From Chitinophaga sp. LS1 (GTDB taxonomy: Bacteria; Bacteroidota; Bacteroidia; Chitinophagales; Chitinophagaceae), in the NCBI RefSeq assembly GCF_034274695.1, contig NZ_CP128362.1, positions 4,714,501-4,778,500 of the forward strand: 64,000 bases of DNA, read 5' to 3'. The notes beneath the pieces are model-generated. The model worked only from the letters and a program-made list of their open reading frames with translations, was not told the DNA's origin and made no database searches. Numbering within the stretch: position 1 is the stretch's first letter; every line of letters starts with the position of its first letter. Made by a program: the position numbers and the translations under genes. Positions 43,345 through 52,675 of this stretch are shown here, in pieces.

Positions 43345-44976
43345 ATGTTTAGAAAACTTTTCATTAACCCAAGGGAAAACTGCGTGGAAGCTACTTCCCT
43401 ACTTTTTGAAAGCTTAAACGCAAGCGTAACATTCACAACTATAGAGAAAAGAATAACATCTCATCCGAACTATCCCAGCGCCATTTGTATCAGTGATTTT
43501 TTGGATTCCCTAAAAATACATAATCTCTCGTTTACTGTGACGGAAGAATTTCTGGATAGAGCAGATGATCCATTTCTGACACTTATCCATAGCGATCAAT
43601 ATCATATTGATATGTATACGATAGTGAAGCCTGGATCACACAATAAATTAAGTTATTTTGATCCTGACCTGCATAGCTGGAAAACATTATCCCACAAGGA
43701 TTTTATACCAAAATGGAATAGAGATTTTGTAATGATGTTCCAGGCCGAGGGACCTGTTATAGAGGAAGATTATAAAGCAAATTTATTTGCTGAGCGCCGT
43801 CAGCTTTTATTTAAATATCTGGCATATACTTCCTTACCATTATTATCTATTTTTGCAATTGCCTTAAACTTTATAATGTCTGGTGCGAAAGCTGTCAATT
43901 CAAGTATGTATCTGTTACTAAGTATAGCCGGATGTATCACTACGATTTTATTATTGGGATTTGATGTTGATAAGCACAATCATGTTCTAAAAAACATTTG
44001 CGGTAAAGGCAGAAAAATAAATTGTAGCGCTATCCTTGGCTCAAAATTTTCAAAAATAGCAGGTATCAGCTGGAGTGCTATTGGTTTTACATATTTTGCC
44101 GGGCAGCTTCTTTTAGGGTTATTTAATATTTTCACGAATCAGTCAGCGATTGCAAACGCGCTTTTTTTCACTAATGCGCTTGCATTACCATATACTATCT
44201 ATTCTATTTCTTTCCAAACGAAGGCTAAAGTATGGTGTTCATTATGCTTAGTAGTACAAATACTGTTGGCATTACAGTTTACGGTCAACATCACTTCTGG
44301 GTGGTATTATATTTCACACCTGAATACATTATTAGAGCCACAATTGCTGGCTTTAGTAGTACTTGCATACTCCCTACCTGCTATAACTCTCTCTATTTTG
44401 ATGCCAAATCTGATTTCAGCGAAAGAAGGAAGATATACCCAAAAGGAAATAGCTCGCTTAAAGCACAACCCGCAAGTATTTGATTTATTACTAAAACAAC
44501 AGAAGCAGTTAATCTTTTCACCAAATGAAATGGGAATAAAAATAGGAAGTGGAAATAAAAAAATCATAAAGGTATGCAATCCATATTGTATCCCTTGCTC
44601 CAATGCACATAAACACATCGAAGAAATATTACGTACTAACCCAGATGTTGAAGTGCAGATAATTTATTGGATATCCCCTACTGAAGAATCCAGTAATATT
44701 GTTAAACATTTGATAGCAATTGAAAAGTTATATGGCCCTGAAAAATTGAAAGAGGCCCTTGATGATTGGTATTTAACTGAAAATAAAGTTTATGATAATT
44801 TTGCTATGAAATATCCTATAGATGGGGCCTTTTTGAAACAGGAGGAAGCACTTGGATTAATGCATAATTGGTGTACTAAAGAAGAAATATCATTTACGCC
44901 AACATTCTATATAAACGGTTTTCGTATACCAGGCAGTTATAATGTAACTGATCTAAAATTCTTACTTGCTAGTTAA
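43345..44976 (+). CDS. C39-like/VKOR/thioredoxin fusion, disulfide-forming membrane enzyme
   Basis: 543 residues in three parts. Residues 1-130 resemble a C39 peptidase (ENCVEATSLLFESL, SDQYHIDMYTIVKP) but lack the normal catalytic pattern, so they may only bind leader peptides. Residues about 155-360 are a VKOR-type membrane domain with CGKGRKINCSAIL (loop cysteines) and VWCSLC (Cys298/Cys301 active site). Residues about 395-543 are a DsbA/thioredoxin-like domain with VCNPYCIPCSNAH (Cys415-x-x-Cys418, plus Cys411). Such fusions reoxidise themselves on quinones and make disulfides. It lies just upstream of two six-cysteine peptides. Confidence 0.9.
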   Translation: MFRKLFINPRENCVEATSLLFESLNASVTFTTIEKRITSHPNYPSAICISDFLDSLKIHNLSFTVTEEFLDRADDPFLTLIHSDQYHIDMYTIVKPGSHNKLSYFDPDLHSWKTLSHKDFIPKWNRDFVMMFQAEGPVIEEDYKANLFAERRQLLFKYLAYTSLPLLSIFAIALNFIMSGAKAVNSSMYLLLSIAGCITTILLLGFDVDKHNHVLKNICGKGRKINCSAILGSKFSKIAGISWSAIGFTYFAGQLLLGLFNIFTNQSAIANALFFTNALALPYTIYSISFQTKAKVWCSLCLVVQILLALQFTVNITSGWYYISHLNTLLEPQLLALVVLAYSLPAITLSILMPNLISAKEGRYTQKEIARLKHNPQVFDLLLKQQKQLIFSPNEMGIKIGSGNKKIIKVCNPYCIPCSNAHKHIEEILRTNPDVEVQIIYWISPTEESSNIVKHLIAIEKLYGPEKLKEALDDWYLTENKVYDNFAMKYPIDGAFLKQEEALGLMHNWCTKEEISFTPTFYINGFRIPGSYNVTDLKFLLAS

Positions 44977-45036
44977 TTCTCATTTACATCTTAAAGGTTA
45001 TTTTTTTCTTTCAATCAATTAAAACAAGATCAAGAA

Positions 45037-45270
45037 ATGAAAAAGCTAAGATTACAGGTGCTACAATTTGGCGCAAGGGAAATTCTTTCCAGATCCCAGC
45101 TCAAAAACGTAATGGGAGGAGATGATGGCAGCACTGGAAGCTCCTCCTCTTATTCCTGTAAAGGAAGATGTCTAACCGGGGAAAGCAGCAGTACCTCCTA
45201 CGTTCCGAGACCATTGTTCAAGGATTGCTATTGTCCGTCATGCACCGACATTGGTTGCGCTGTTGCTTAA
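45037..45270 (+). CDS. GG-leader precursor peptide 1 (six core cysteines)
   Basis: 77 residues. Leader 1-28 (MKKLRLQVLQFG, ILSRSQLKNVMGG) ends in the Gly-Gly site for a C39 peptidase and fits the Bacteroidota GG-leader type. The 49-residue core begins DDGSTGSSSSYSC and has six cysteines: YSCKGRC, KDCYCPSC and GCAVA. Serines and threonines crowd the start and the GESSSTSY segment, giving possible glycosylation sites. It lies 60 bases after the disulfide enzyme gene. It is probably a secreted, disulfide-bonded peptide, either a bacteriocin or a signal. Confidence 0.88.
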   Translation: MKKLRLQVLQFGAREILSRSQLKNVMGGDDGSTGSSSSYSCKGRCLTGESSSTSYVPRPLFKDCYCPSCTDIGCAVA

Positions 45271-45443
45271 TGAAACTACTACATATACAAATGGCCGGTT
45301 ATCGATAATACTAAATTGAATTTTAAATAGATTATTGCAAACAGTAACCCAATCTAAATAAATTAAATATTCCACTTATAAATTAAGTCTCCCTTACATA
45401 GTGTATAGGAGTTTTCCACCAATCAATTAAATCCAAATCAAAA

Positions 45444-45677
45444 ATGAAAAAGTTAAAATTACAGGCGCTCCAGTTTGGAGCCAAAGAAATCTTATCCAGA
45501 TCCCAACTTAAGAATGTTATGGGAGGAGATGATGGCAGTGGAAGCACCACCAGTGACTATTCATGTACAGGAACTTGTATCACTGGAGAATCCAGTACTA
45601 TTTCCTGTACTCCGAGAAAAATGTTAGGTGATTGTTCTTGCTTAATGGGGACTCCTGTAGATTGTGCAGTTGCCTAA
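45444..45677 (+). CDS. GG-leader precursor peptide 2 (six core cysteines)
   Basis: 77 residues, paralogue of peptide 1. The leader is nearly identical (MKKLKLQALQFG, ILSRSQLKNVMGG). The 49-residue core is more diverged: DDGSGSTTSDYSCTGTC, ITGESSTISCTPRKM, then GDCSCLMGTPVDCAVA. It also has six cysteines, but the third and later ones are placed differently. Shared features are the DDGS start, YSC-x3-C, GESS and the CAVA end. Its own leader region (45.3-45.44 kb) suggests a separate promoter or processing site. Exported by the C39-ABC system. Confidence 0.88.
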   Translation: MKKLKLQALQFGAKEILSRSQLKNVMGGDDGSGSTTSDYSCTGTCITGESSTISCTPRKMLGDCSCLMGTPVDCAVA

Positions 45678-45740
45678 CCTTTAGTTTTAACAACCTATCA
45701 CTTTTAAATGGTAGGTTGTTAAATTCTGTAAGGCTATTAA

Positions 45741-47184
45741 TTCTACTTTGACAAGTTAGGAATTGTGAAAAATGGATAAAAATAAGACTTTAGTATCATG
45801 TAAATCAAACGTATAAATATAAGACATGGTCAACAGCCGCCACAACCTGCCGAACCAAAGCGGCTGGAAAAATATATGTTGCTACGAGGTCATGTTTTTA
45901 AAACCCGTACCCACAATAAAATGCCCTTATCAATTCAATATGTGAAAGGTTTATTCCAGAGCAGGAAGGGTAATATAGAACGGATGGTGGAACATGTGGC
46001 TACAGTATGCAACATTTCATCAGCGAATCTCCGTGGGATGCGCGTACAGTTTTTGATACGGTTGCCCTTCATACTAATGAGGTTTTTAAAAGTTTTGATC
46101 AGGTGGCATTGCTCATAGATGAAAGTTCTCACCTTAAGAAAGGAGATTATTCTGTAGGGGTATCTCGTCAGTACTGTGGAACAATAGGGTAGGTAGATAA
46201 TTGCCAGGTGGCAGTTTATGCAGGATTAAGTGCAGAGAATTATTATGGTTTAGTAGATACAGCCTTATATCTTCCGGAAAGCTGGACCTCTAATCGTAAA
46301 CGTTGTAAAGCAGCCGGCGTACCCAAAGAGCGGGACAAACATAAAACCAAAATAGAACTGGCGGTAGACATTGTGAGACATCAATTGGAACTGGGCACCC
46401 ACTTTGATTTTGTGGGAGCAGATGGGCTATATGGTAACAGTAAAATGTTCCGGGAGGAATTGGATGATATGGAATTACTGTTTGTACTGGACGTACATAG
46501 TGATCAGCAGGTCTATACAAGTGCCCCATCGCTTTATCTTCCGGAAAAACAGGGCAGTAGCGGTCGGAATCCAACAAGATATAAAACAGAAGACAAGACA
46601 ACAGAGGTAAAAGATTTATGTCCGGCGAAAGGATCGAAAAAATGGGAAGAAATAAGGTTAAGGAAAACAGGGAAAGGCGATCTGGTCTGCCTGGGATTCG
46701 TAAAGAAGGTATATTTGTGGGATGGTGAATCCGGGCACTATGAAGAGAGATTATTAGTTATTCGGGCCACCAAAAAAAGAGTGGCAATCTGGAATATAAA
46801 TATGCTTTAAGTAATGCAGCAGATGGAGAGTTTGAAGTAGAAGAATTGGTTCGCATGCAATCCCAACGGTATTTTATAGAACGTAGCTTTCAGGATGCAA
46901 AACAGGAAGCAGGTATGAGTGACTATCAGGTCAGAGGCTGGCTGGCCTGGCACCATCATATGGTATTAGTCATGATGGCACTTCACTTTATACTCAGTGA
47001 AAAGGTGCTGTTCAAAAATGAGTATCCCTTATTAAGTGCATATGACATAAGAGATATCATGATACGCGTTTATGCAAAGGAAAATCACAACGCCCAAAAT
47101 GTAATGGAACAAATCCGTAAAAGGCACGAGCAGAGAAGATTAGAGGAACTTAAAAAGGACTCATCATAACTTGTCAAAGCAGAA
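45741..47184 (+). mobile_element. IS701-type insertion sequence, decayed, inside the peptide cluster
   Basis: Terminal inverted repeats TTCTACTTTGACAAGTTAGG (45741) and the complement of CATAACTTGTCAAAGCAGAA (ending 47184) match at 18 of 20 bases. TTAA flanks both ends (45737-45740 and 47185-47188), fitting the YTAR target duplication known for IS701. The element separates the precursor genes from the tailoring genes. Confidence 0.85.
45876..47169 (+). pseudogene. IS701-family transposase, three or more inactivating lesions
   Basis: The protein is spread over frames. The N-terminal piece (YVKGLFQSRKGNIERMVEHV) shifts frame near 46010 to MQHFISESPWDARTVFD and ALLIDESSHLKKGDYSVGVS (first catalytic Asp region). 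An in-frame TAG follows YCGTIG (46193), and the frame resumes VDNCQVAVYAGLSAENYYGL and DFVGADGLYGNSKMF (second Asp). A second frameshift in an A7 run near 46770 leads to EFEVEELVRMQSQRYFIERS (Glu region) and the end at 47169. The element cannot move by itself. Confidence 0.85.
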
Positions 47185-47228
47185 TTAAACATAAGAATAT
47201 TATTAAACTTAAAAATCGAAAAATTATT

Positions 47229-47816
47229 ATGGCATACGAAGGACTTCATTTTGTATCAAATGAAAAATTACCACATTTGGGTGGTAATATTGCGGAAGGA
47301 GACCCACACACTTTTGCCCCTAACGTTTGGCAGTATTTAATAGAGCGATTTGCACTCACATCTGTATTGGATCTGGGTAGTGGAATTGGTTATTCATCTC
47401 ATTATTTTCATAAAAAGGGACTGAAAGTTATTGCTGTTGATGGTTTATATGAAAACATACAGCATGCGATATATCCAACTATTCAAATGGATCTAACAAA
47501 ACAATCTATTCATTGCCAGGTAGATCTGGTACATTGCCAGGAAGTAGTAGAGCACATTGAAGAAAAATATATAGAAAATTTATTACAGTCACTGGCAAAT
47601 GGGAGGATTATTGTTATGACTAATGCATTGCCCGGGCAGAGCGGTCATCATCATGTTAATGAACAGGAAACGGAATATTGGATAGAAGCTTTAAAACAAT
47701 ATAATTGTCACTTGCTACATGAAGACACTCATAGAATCAGAAGAATTGCAGAAACCGAAGGCGCTGAATTCTTAGCCAAAACAGGAACTGTATTTGCAAA
47801 CAATTCAAGATTATAG
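47229..47816 (+). CDS. Class I SAM-dependent methyltransferase of the peptide cluster
   Basis: 195 residues. Motif I is SVLDLGSGIGYSSHYF (about 45-60), with GLKVIAVDGLYENIQ as the acidic loop and VDLVHCQEVVEHIEEKYIEN as motif IV/post-IV. No membrane or signal segment. It starts 44 bases after the IS element and 12 bases before the GT25-like gene, so it belongs to the tailoring operon. Methyltransferases of this kind often travel with glycosyltransferases and may methylate a sugar or the peptide. Substrate unknown. Confidence 0.85.
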   Translation: MAYEGLHFVSNEKLPHLGGNIAEGDPHTFAPNVWQYLIERFALTSVLDLGSGIGYSSHYFHKKGLKVIAVDGLYENIQHAIYPTIQMDLTKQSIHCQVDLVHCQEVVEHIEEKYIENLLQSLANGRIIVMTNALPGQSGHHHVNEQETEYWIEALKQYNCHLLHEDTHRIRRIAETEGAEFLAKTGTVFANNSRL

Positions 47817-47827
47817 GAAAAATTCGT

Positions 47828-49144
47828 ATGAATAAAATTCAAACTTACATTATTAATCTTAAAGAAAGAGAAGATAGAAATATACATGCCAGGAAAGAAT
47901 TTAGCAACAGAGAGGAATTCTCCCTTACAATTGTAGAAGGCATCAGACATGAAAATGGGGCTTTGGGATTAATTTTAACTATACAAAAAATATTAAGCAC
48001 AATGGTGACAGAAGCTGCTCCTTATATTATTATAGGAGAGGATGATCATCAATTCACTGAGCATTATTCTAAAGAATTACTATTTGAAACGATTATAGCA
48101 GCTGAAAACAAAGATGCTGATATGCTTTTATGTGGCATAAGTGCTTTTAAGGGTTTCATACCTATTGATTCACGTTTAAACTGGGTGAAGGATTTTACTG
48201 GAACTCAATTTGTAGTATTATTTAGAAAGTGTTTCCAGTTAATTATTAATGCGAAGGTTAATATTGGACTAACCGCAGATGGATTATATACAATATTATC
48301 GAACGATAAATATTTTATATATCCATTTATATCAACACAGAAAGAATTCGGTTATTCAGACGCGACAAATGAAAATAATGAAATTGGCAGAATAACAGAA
48401 TTATTTGAAAAAAGTGCTACAACCGCTAGTCTGTTAACTAAGGTGTATTCATATTATCGTGAAGCGATTCCTACTCAACCGATTCAAACATCCGATTATG
48501 AAGGAATGGTATTACCAACATACATAATTAATCTTCCTGAAAGAGTAGAACGTCGAATACACATACTTGGGCAATTTGATGGAAGAAAGGAATTTGACTA
48601 CAAGTTAATTAAAGCTGTCAAACATTCAGTAGGTGCATATGGGCTCTGGCAGACTATCCGAAAAATAATTCATCTGGCTATCGAAAATGATGATGAAGTA
48701 ATTCTTATTTGTGAAGATGATCATGAATTTTCTGCTGATTATTCCCGTGACTTTTTATTCAAAAACATTTTGGAAGCACACCTTCAGGGTGCTGATTACA
48801 TTTCTGGGGGAAGTGGCGGTTTTGATTATGCACTTCCTATTACTGAAAACAGGTTTTGGGTAAACCCATGCTATTCTACTCAATTTATTATCATTTATAA
48901 AAAATTCTTCCAGCAAATATTGGATGAACCTTATGATGAGACAGTCATTGCGGATATTTTATTACCTTCCATGACAAGCAATAAAATGCTGCTCTATCCG
49001 TTTATTTCCTTTCAAAAAGACTTTGGTTACTCAGATGTAACACCTCTTCACCATGAATATAAAGGTCTTATCACCCGGATATTCAGTAATAGTGAGAAGG
49101 CATTGGCATTACATCAGGATATTTACATCAGGCATTGCAAATAA
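47828..49144 (+). CDS. Two-domain GT25-like glycosyltransferase
   Basis: 438 residues made of two similar halves. Half 1 (about 1-215): QTYIINLKEREDRNIHARKE, IIIGEDDHQFTEHY, YPFISTQKEFGYSDATN. Half 2 (about 228-438): PTYIINLPERVERRIHILGQ, LICEDDHEFSADY, YPFISFQKDFGYSDVTP. The 'YIINL-eR--RR' start and the E-D-D motif are those of family 25 (LPS-type) glycosyltransferases. It probably arose by gene duplication and fusion; both halves keep the acidic motif. It likely transfers a sugar, and in this context perhaps to the exported peptides. Confidence 0.8.
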   Translation: MNKIQTYIINLKEREDRNIHARKEFSNREEFSLTIVEGIRHENGALGLILTIQKILSTMVTEAAPYIIIGEDDHQFTEHYSKELLFETIIAAENKDADMLLCGISAFKGFIPIDSRLNWVKDFTGTQFVVLFRKCFQLIINAKVNIGLTADGLYTILSNDKYFIYPFISTQKEFGYSDATNENNEIGRITELFEKSATTASLLTKVYSYYREAIPTQPIQTSDYEGMVLPTYIINLPERVERRIHILGQFDGRKEFDYKLIKAVKHSVGAYGLWQTIRKIIHLAIENDDEVILICEDDHEFSADYSRDFLFKNILEAHLQGADYISGGSGGFDYALPITENRFWVNPCYSTQFIIIYKKFFQQILDEPYDETVIADILLPSMTSNKMLLYPFISFQKDFGYSDVTPLHHEYKGLITRIFSNSEKALALHQDIYIRHCK

Positions 49145-49176
49145 ACGCTGAAAAACCCACAATTCATTGATCTACT

Positions 49177-50037
49177 ATGGAAATAAATTACCTTATACTG
49201 GCCCATTCCAATCTTCAGCAGGTTGATCTTATGATTAATACTCTGATGATGCCCAATACTTATTTTCATATTCATATTGATAAAAAGGTATCGCTAAAAG
49301 AGATACAATCTCACAGTTTTTATACAAATAAAAATGTAATCCTTCTAAAAAGAAGGAAGTCTTTAAACTGGGGGGGATTTAGCCTCGTTGAGGCAACACT
49401 TAATTTAATGGAATCAGGTATAAAAAAGAGCAGGAGCGGAGGATATTTTGTTTTATTGAGTGGTAAAGATTTTCCGATTCAATCTAATCATAAAATTCAT
49501 TCATTCCTTGCAGACAACTACGGATCGGAATTTATTAAATGTGATCCACTTCCATTTAAAAACTGGAATAATGGTGGTTTGGAGAGAATTCAATACTACT
49601 GGCTAGGAGATATTCTTCCTACAGAAATAAGTAGAAATTTCTATCAATTTCAAATTGAAAAGAATCTACCACGCCCCTTTTTCGAAGATTTCCATCCTTT
49701 CGGAGGATCCCAATGGTGGTGTTTAACATCAGACTGTATATTATATATATTAAAATTCATTCGTTTCAACCCAATTCTACTAGATTTTTTTAAGTTTTCT
49801 TTTATACCGGATGAGCTTTTTTTTCAAACAGTTATAATGAACTCTCCTTTTTGTGAAAAGGTAGTTAATGATAATTTGAAATACATTATTTTCAATAAAC
49901 ATCAAAGTCATCCTAAAATATTCAGGGCGGAAGATTTTGAAAGTTTGATTGAATCAAATAAATTGTGGGCAAGAAAGTTTGACATTACAGAGGACGTTAC
50001 TATTGTTAACCGGCTAATGGAAGTTATTAAAGAATAA
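49177..50037 (+). CDS. GT14-like (core-2/I-branching) glycosyltransferase
   Basis: 286 residues. INYLILAHSNLQQVDLMINT at the start, YFHIHIDKKVSL (about 30-41), LNWGGFSLVEATLNLME (about 64-80), YFVLLSGKDFPIQSNHKI (about 90-107) and GGSQWWCLTSDCILYIL (about 175-191), then FIPDELFFQTVIMNSP, are the successive motifs of the beta-1,6-N-acetylglucosaminyltransferase (GT14) family. No signal or membrane segment, so it acts in the cytoplasm, before export. It is in the same operon, 32 bases after the GT25-like gene. The acceptor is not known; the peptides are the suggested target. Confidence 0.85.
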   Translation: MEINYLILAHSNLQQVDLMINTLMMPNTYFHIHIDKKVSLKEIQSHSFYTNKNVILLKRRKSLNWGGFSLVEATLNLMESGIKKSRSGGYFVLLSGKDFPIQSNHKIHSFLADNYGSEFIKCDPLPFKNWNNGGLERIQYYWLGDILPTEISRNFYQFQIEKNLPRPFFEDFHPFGGSQWWCLTSDCILYILKFIRFNPILLDFFKFSFIPDELFFQTVIMNSPFCEKVVNDNLKYIIFNKHQSHPKIFRAEDFESLIESNKLWARKFDITEDVTIVNRLMEVIKE

Positions 50038-50077
50038 GCATACATGTGAGTTATGATGCTACAAAATTATTATTTTT

Positions 50078-51214
50078 ATGAAATATATCCTTTGCATACT
50101 GATCACACTTGTTAGCCCAGTTTTAATATTGGGTCAGAAAAAGTTCAATATAACCTTTGTACTTCCGGATAGTGCACATGTCAAAAAGATGAATTTTTAT
50201 TATTATGATTGCATACAAAGGTCATATATTCCTGTTTCTGCTACTTATACTAATAACACGGCAACTATTTCTCATAGCTATAATACTGTATATGCGAAGA
50301 TTTTCATAGATTATAATTTGGGTAAAAGAAGGCCATTTATGTCAATAGTTACTACTGAGAAACCGGCTTCAATAAAGCTAATGTCACCTATTAATGAAGG
50401 TGATCCGTTTAACAATGCTACAATAATAAACGCACATGATTGTAAACAGGAGATTTCAGCTATGACAGCCTATATCAAGGAACCTCAAGAACGATATAAT
50501 CAAATGTATGATTCCATTACACCTGGATGGGTTCCACATGATAGCCTTGCTTTTGAAAGGCTTGAAGAAGCCAAAATAGCAATTGAAAACAAACGATTGG
50601 AATACATAAGGAAACACTCATATTCTTATTATTCTTTTTCACTGTTTGAAAAGTTTTCTATTAGTACCTTATCTCCGGATCTTCTTTTACAACAATTTGC
50701 AACAATTTTTCCAGCCAGATTTAAGAATAGTGAAGAGGGGGCCAGTGTTAAGAACTATTTATTAAACAGAGCTATCTTGGAAGATAAGAAAAAAGCCTTA
50801 TCATTTACAGCCACAGACATTGATAGTAACAAGATCATATTGAATGAAATTTATAAAAAAAAGCAGGTATTGCTTGTATTTTGGGGCACCTGGTGTAAAC
50901 CGTGTATCGATGAGATTCCTTTATTGAGAGCAATAAGAAAAAAGTATCCGATAGATCAATTAGAAATAATTGCCATTGCCACTCAATCGCCGCCTGAGAA
51001 AGTCCGGCAATTAATTAAAGAGCAACAATTGGACTGGACTCATATTGTTAACAATAATAGTATCAATTTACTTTATCAGGTCATTAGTTATCCCGAAATT
51101 TACCTAATTGATACTAATGGGAATGTTAAATATAAAAAAAGCAGTTATCCAGATATTAATTTAGAGAATTTAAACAAAACAATAGACATTGGCTTTCGGT
51201 CCATAAAAAAATGA
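50078..51214 (+). CDS. TlpA-like thioredoxin-domain protein, last gene of the peptide cluster
   Basis: 378 residues. Signal peptide [20 protein letters not shown], then a DUF4369-like beta region (about 22-130), a helical linker, and a TlpA/ResA-type thioredoxin domain (about 245-378) with [20 protein letters not shown] (Cys273 and Cys276). It is periplasmic, either free or loosely anchored. In peptide clusters such proteins reduce or isomerise wrong disulfides. It complements the VKOR fusion at the other end of the operon. The start follows the GT14 gene by 40 bases. Confidence 0.85.
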   Translation: MKYILCILITLVSPVLILGQKKFNITFVLPDSAHVKKMNFYYYDCIQRSYIPVSATYTNNTATISHSYNTVYAKIFIDYNLGKRRPFMSIVTTEKPASIKLMSPINEGDPFNNATIINAHDCKQEISAMTAYIKEPQERYNQMYDSITPGWVPHDSLAFERLEEAKIAIENKRLEYIRKHSYSYYSFSLFEKFSISTLSPDLLLQQFATIFPARFKNSEEGASVKNYLLNRAILEDKKKALSFTATDIDSNKIILNEIYKKKQVLLVFWGTWCKPCIDEIPLLRAIRKKYPIDQLEIIAIATQSPPEKVRQLIKEQQLDWTHIVNNNSINLLYQVISYPEIYLIDTNGNVKYKKSSYPDINLENLNKTIDIGFRSIKK

Positions 51215-51235
51215 TAGCACGCCACTAACCGAAGC

Positions 51236-51370
51236 CATTCACTTTTCTTTGGAGGGAACAACAATAACGCAGAAGCCACCGTCAGCAAAAGGTTTTGTGC
51301 CAAAGAAAGGTAGGTGGCTGGTCGAACGATCATTTGCTTGGCTCAATAACTTTAGAAGATTATCGAAGGA
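51236..51370 (+). pseudogene. IS5-type transposase C-terminal relic
   Basis: The frame reads [20 protein letters not shown], then [19 protein letters not shown], a close match to the end of IS5-family transposases of a different branch from the one at 36.6 kb. It includes the catalytic-glutamate helix (VERSFAWLN). No upstream part or inverted repeats remain. It marks the right border of the peptide cluster. Confidence 0.8.
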
Positions 51371-51383
51371 CGAAATATTATGT

Positions 51384-51932
51384 TTATTCACCCACCTTAA
51401 ATGATTCCGCCACCTTATCAAATATCGGCCTATACTTCGTTTTCTTATCAGGTGCACAAATCCCTGTAATCACATACGCAATCCCATCAGCAGGAAATAC
51501 ATACGCCATCAGGTCCGCTTTCACACCCTGCATTTCCATCGTATAATTATACCACGCACCATGTATCCCATTTGCCTTAATATCCCCATTCGCCACTACT
51601 TTTGAACCCGGTAATATTTGTTCCAGTGAAGACAGTGATTTGGTAATATAAGTTTTAAGCGATACTCCCTGCATGGACTCCGTCACCATGTTAATATTTG
51701 GATTAGGTACTTCACCCGTTTGAGGAGAGATGATGTAGTAATAATTAATCCCCTGAATCGTCTTACGATCCGTAGTCCATCCTTCAGGCGTATCTAAATG
51801 AAAATGCTCACTACCTTTGTTTAAGTTGGTTTTGTCAATGGAGTTTAAAACGTCTTCTGCAGTTTTGGGTTGTTTGTTATTATTACATGCAAAAGCCAGG
51901 GTTAAAGCCAGTAGTCCCAATATTTTTTTCAT
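51384..51932 (-). CDS. PsbP/DcrB-like lipoprotein
   Basis: 182 residues. Lipoprotein signal [16 protein letters not shown] with the lipid-bearing Cys16, then a polar linker. The body ([20 protein letters not shown] ... [20 protein letters not shown] ... [10 protein letters not shown]) has the alternating pattern of PsbP/DcrB/DUF1795-like folds. It is located in the outer or inner membrane, facing the periplasm. No functional partner is apparent. It starts directly after the shortened DinB gene. Confidence 0.75.
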   Translation of the reverse strand: MKKILGLLALTLAFACNNNKQPKTAEDVLNSIDKTNLNKGSEHFHLDTPEGWTTDRKTIQGINYYYIISPQTGEVPNPNINMVTESMQGVSLKTYITKSLSSLEQILPGSKVVANGDIKANGIHGAWYNYTMEMQGVKADLMAYVFPADGIAYVITGICAPDKKTKYRPIFDKVAESFKVGE

Positions 51933-51933
51933 G

Positions 51934-52287
51934 CTATCTGAAATTTAGGTTGAAGTCTATTACTACGAAAATAGTATTTCTTGTCATATGACGAGTCCCT
52001 ATTCTTTCTTTCATACCAGTCGACGCCTTTTCCCAAATGTCGATCAAATCATGTTTTGTACCTGTAAATGTACCCGATATGAACACGGGTGCAGGATCTT
52101 TTGTCCAGAAATCAATCCCGATCTTCTCCGCACTGGCTATGTGTAAGGCTGTTTGTCGTACACTGTTAAAACTACTGGTCACCACCTGTTCCCATTGTGC
52201 ATCGGTGATCTGTTGCAACCATTCGATCGCTTTATAATTAGCCCAGATATTATAACTGGCTAAGTCGAGGAGATATGCTTTATTCAT
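51934..52287 (-). pseudogene. DinB-family protein, C-terminally truncated
   Basis: 117 residues from the ATG at 52287 (MNKAYLLDLASYNIWANYKA). The first DinB helices and the metal His of TALHIASAEKIGIDFW are present. After KASTGMKER the sequence becomes unlike the family (HMTRNTIFVVIDFNLNFR) and stops, so the C-terminal helix with the paired HxxxH metal ligands is missing. Intact members have about 150-170 residues. Probably a deletion that reaches up to the lipoprotein gene. Confidence 0.65.
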
Positions 52288-52347
52288 AGCCCAAAGGTAG
52301 GCCCACATGCAGGTGGTAAATAACAGGCAGGCGTTCTAAAAGTATCG

Positions 52348-52575
52348 CTAAGCGTTCAATTGGTATTGCTTGGGCGTAATACCATATATCTGTTTAAAAG
52401 ACTGGATAAAACTCGAAAGGTTTTCATAACCCAGTTCATAATAAATCTCACTGGCTTTTCGGTGCTCATGTCGTAGCATCTTTGCCGCTCTTTCCATTCT
52501 CTTTTCCAACAGCCATTTATTCGGACTATTGCCATAGATACGTGCAAATTTACGCTTGAATGAAGAAAGACTCAT
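52348..52575 (-). pseudogene. AraC-family regulator, HTH-only relic
   Basis: 75 residues: SLSSFKRKFARIYGNSPNKW, MERAAKMLRHEHRKASEIYY and ELGYENLSSFIQSFKQIYGI, then TPKQYQ. This is most of the AraC two-HTH DNA-binding domain. The N-terminal ligand domain and the first helix of the first HTH are absent. The frame upstream contains no protein-like continuation. It is probably the remains of a longer gene. Confidence 0.7.
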
Positions 52576-52675
52576 ATTGGAAAGGTAGACCTAAAACTGA
52601 AATTGTTTGGAAGGCTACTGACATAGGGTTGTCACCCGGGGCCCTTTATTTTGTACCAGAAAAAACAATTATCAC

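Noticed and set aside
45037..45677. Lanthipeptide precursors
   Set aside because: No LanB, LanC, LanM or LanKC gene is nearby. The enzymes present point to disulfides and glycosylation instead.
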